Assembly (NCBI GenBank): GCA_003211335.1
Contig: QCTA01000020.1
Span: forward strand, 1-15,808
DNA: 15,808 nt
Source: Prochlorococcus sp. AG-670-O11
GTDB taxonomy: Bacteria > Cyanobacteriota > Cyanobacteriia > PCC-6307 > Cyanobiaceae
Reading direction: 5' to 3'
Part shown: positions 15,518-15,808 of the stretch, piece after piece
Layout of the letters: each line of letters opens with the position of its first letter
How positions within the stretch are numbered: position 1 is the stretch's first letter
Notes under the pieces: model-generated
Databases searched by the model: none
What the model saw: only the letters and a program-made list of their open reading frames with translations
What the model was told of the DNA's origin: nothing
Made by a program: the position numbers and the translations under genes

Positions 15518-15808
15518 ATGATTAAATTGCGCCTTAAGCGCTTTGGAAAGAAAAAAGAAGCAAGTTTCAGGATCGTTGCATGCAATAGTACTTCCAGAAG
15601 AGATGGAAGACCTCTTCAAGAATTAGGTTTTTACAATCCAAGAACTAAAGAAACTAGGCTTGACACAGAAGCTTTAAGAATCAGGCTTACTCAGGGAGCA
15701 CAACCTACCGATGTTGTGAGAACTTTATTAGAAAAAGGTGGATTATTAGAAAAGAAAGTTAGACCTTCTATAGCTATTGGTAAGGCTAAGTTGGAAAAAG
15801 AAAAGATT
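15518..15808 (+). CDS. rpsP: 30S ribosomal protein S16 (3' end outside window)
   Basis: Small-subunit ribosomal protein that stabilises 16S rRNA folding. From the ATG at 15518 the frame reads [20 protein letters not shown], then a [20 protein letters not shown] stretch, LRLTQ-like [22 protein letters not shown], the standard S16 signature, and runs open to the right edge (97 codons visible). The family is about 80-120 residues, with a Lys-rich extension in cyanobacteria, so nearly all of it is present. It lies 54 bases after ffh on the same strand, a neighbourhood also found in many bacteria (ffh-rpsP), and is probably co-transcribed. Confidence 0.95.
   Translation, partial: MIKLRLKRFGKKKEASFRIVACNSTSRRDGRPLQELGFYNPRTKETRLDTEALRIRLTQGAQPTDVVRTLLEKGGLLEKKVRPSIAIGKAKLEKEKI

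Noticed and set aside
1..15808. Defence island, prophage, IS element, tRNA or rRNA genes
   Set aside because: Every open region is filled by recognised housekeeping genes; no integrase, transposase, cloverleaf or rRNA sequence was seen.

Overview
The window is compact, strongly AT-rich bacterial DNA that reads as a chromosome segment of a high-light-adapted Prochlorococcus (marine picocyanobacterium). The main evidence is a ZipN/Ftn2 (ARC6-like) division protein, the cyanobacterial TrpC N-terminus ([10 protein letters not shown]), a nickel superoxide dismutase with its maturation peptidase, a cyanobacterial group-2 sigma factor, very short intergenic gaps and A/T-ending codons. From memory, the gene order resembles the sodN region of strain MED4; no alignment was run. 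There is no sign of phage, insertion sequence, tRNA, rRNA or CRISPR, and no gap above 300 bases.

Layout. (1) 1-3064, plus strand: the 3' part of a TrmH/SpoU RNA methyltransferase gene, then lpdA (4-base overlap), then trpC (12-base gap), a likely operon. (2) 3124-5258: a nickel/cobalt-permease-like gene on the plus strand runs into sodX and sodN on the minus strand, with a lumenal/periplasmic FKBP isomerase gene upstream of sodN on the same strand. This is a nickel-SOD module: metal import, proenzyme and protease. (3) 5340-9593: lnt (plus) and mnmA (minus) overlap tail to tail by 27 bases. The bifunctional NAD(P)HX repair gene nnr (plus) diverges from mnmA. (4) 9594-11714: a structured leader precedes a group-2 sigma factor gene, which converges on pdhA (minus) with one base between the stop codons. 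(5) 11864-15808, plus strand: zipN/ftn2, ffh and the start of rpsP.

The genes are mostly housekeeping: PDH subunits E1-alpha and E3, tryptophan synthesis, tRNA thiolation, lipoprotein acylation, protein targeting, division and translation. Two places deserve a second look. The sigma-factor leader holds four alternating complementary arms, the last one covering the ribosome binding site, so two mutually exclusive folds can be drawn. The sodX frame has no ATG, GTG or TTG upstream of its catalytic serine codon, so either a non-standard start or slippage at a nine-base homopolymer is needed for an active enzyme.

Start codons are unusually varied: GTG for lpdA and the FKBP gene; TTG for lnt, pdhA and zipN.
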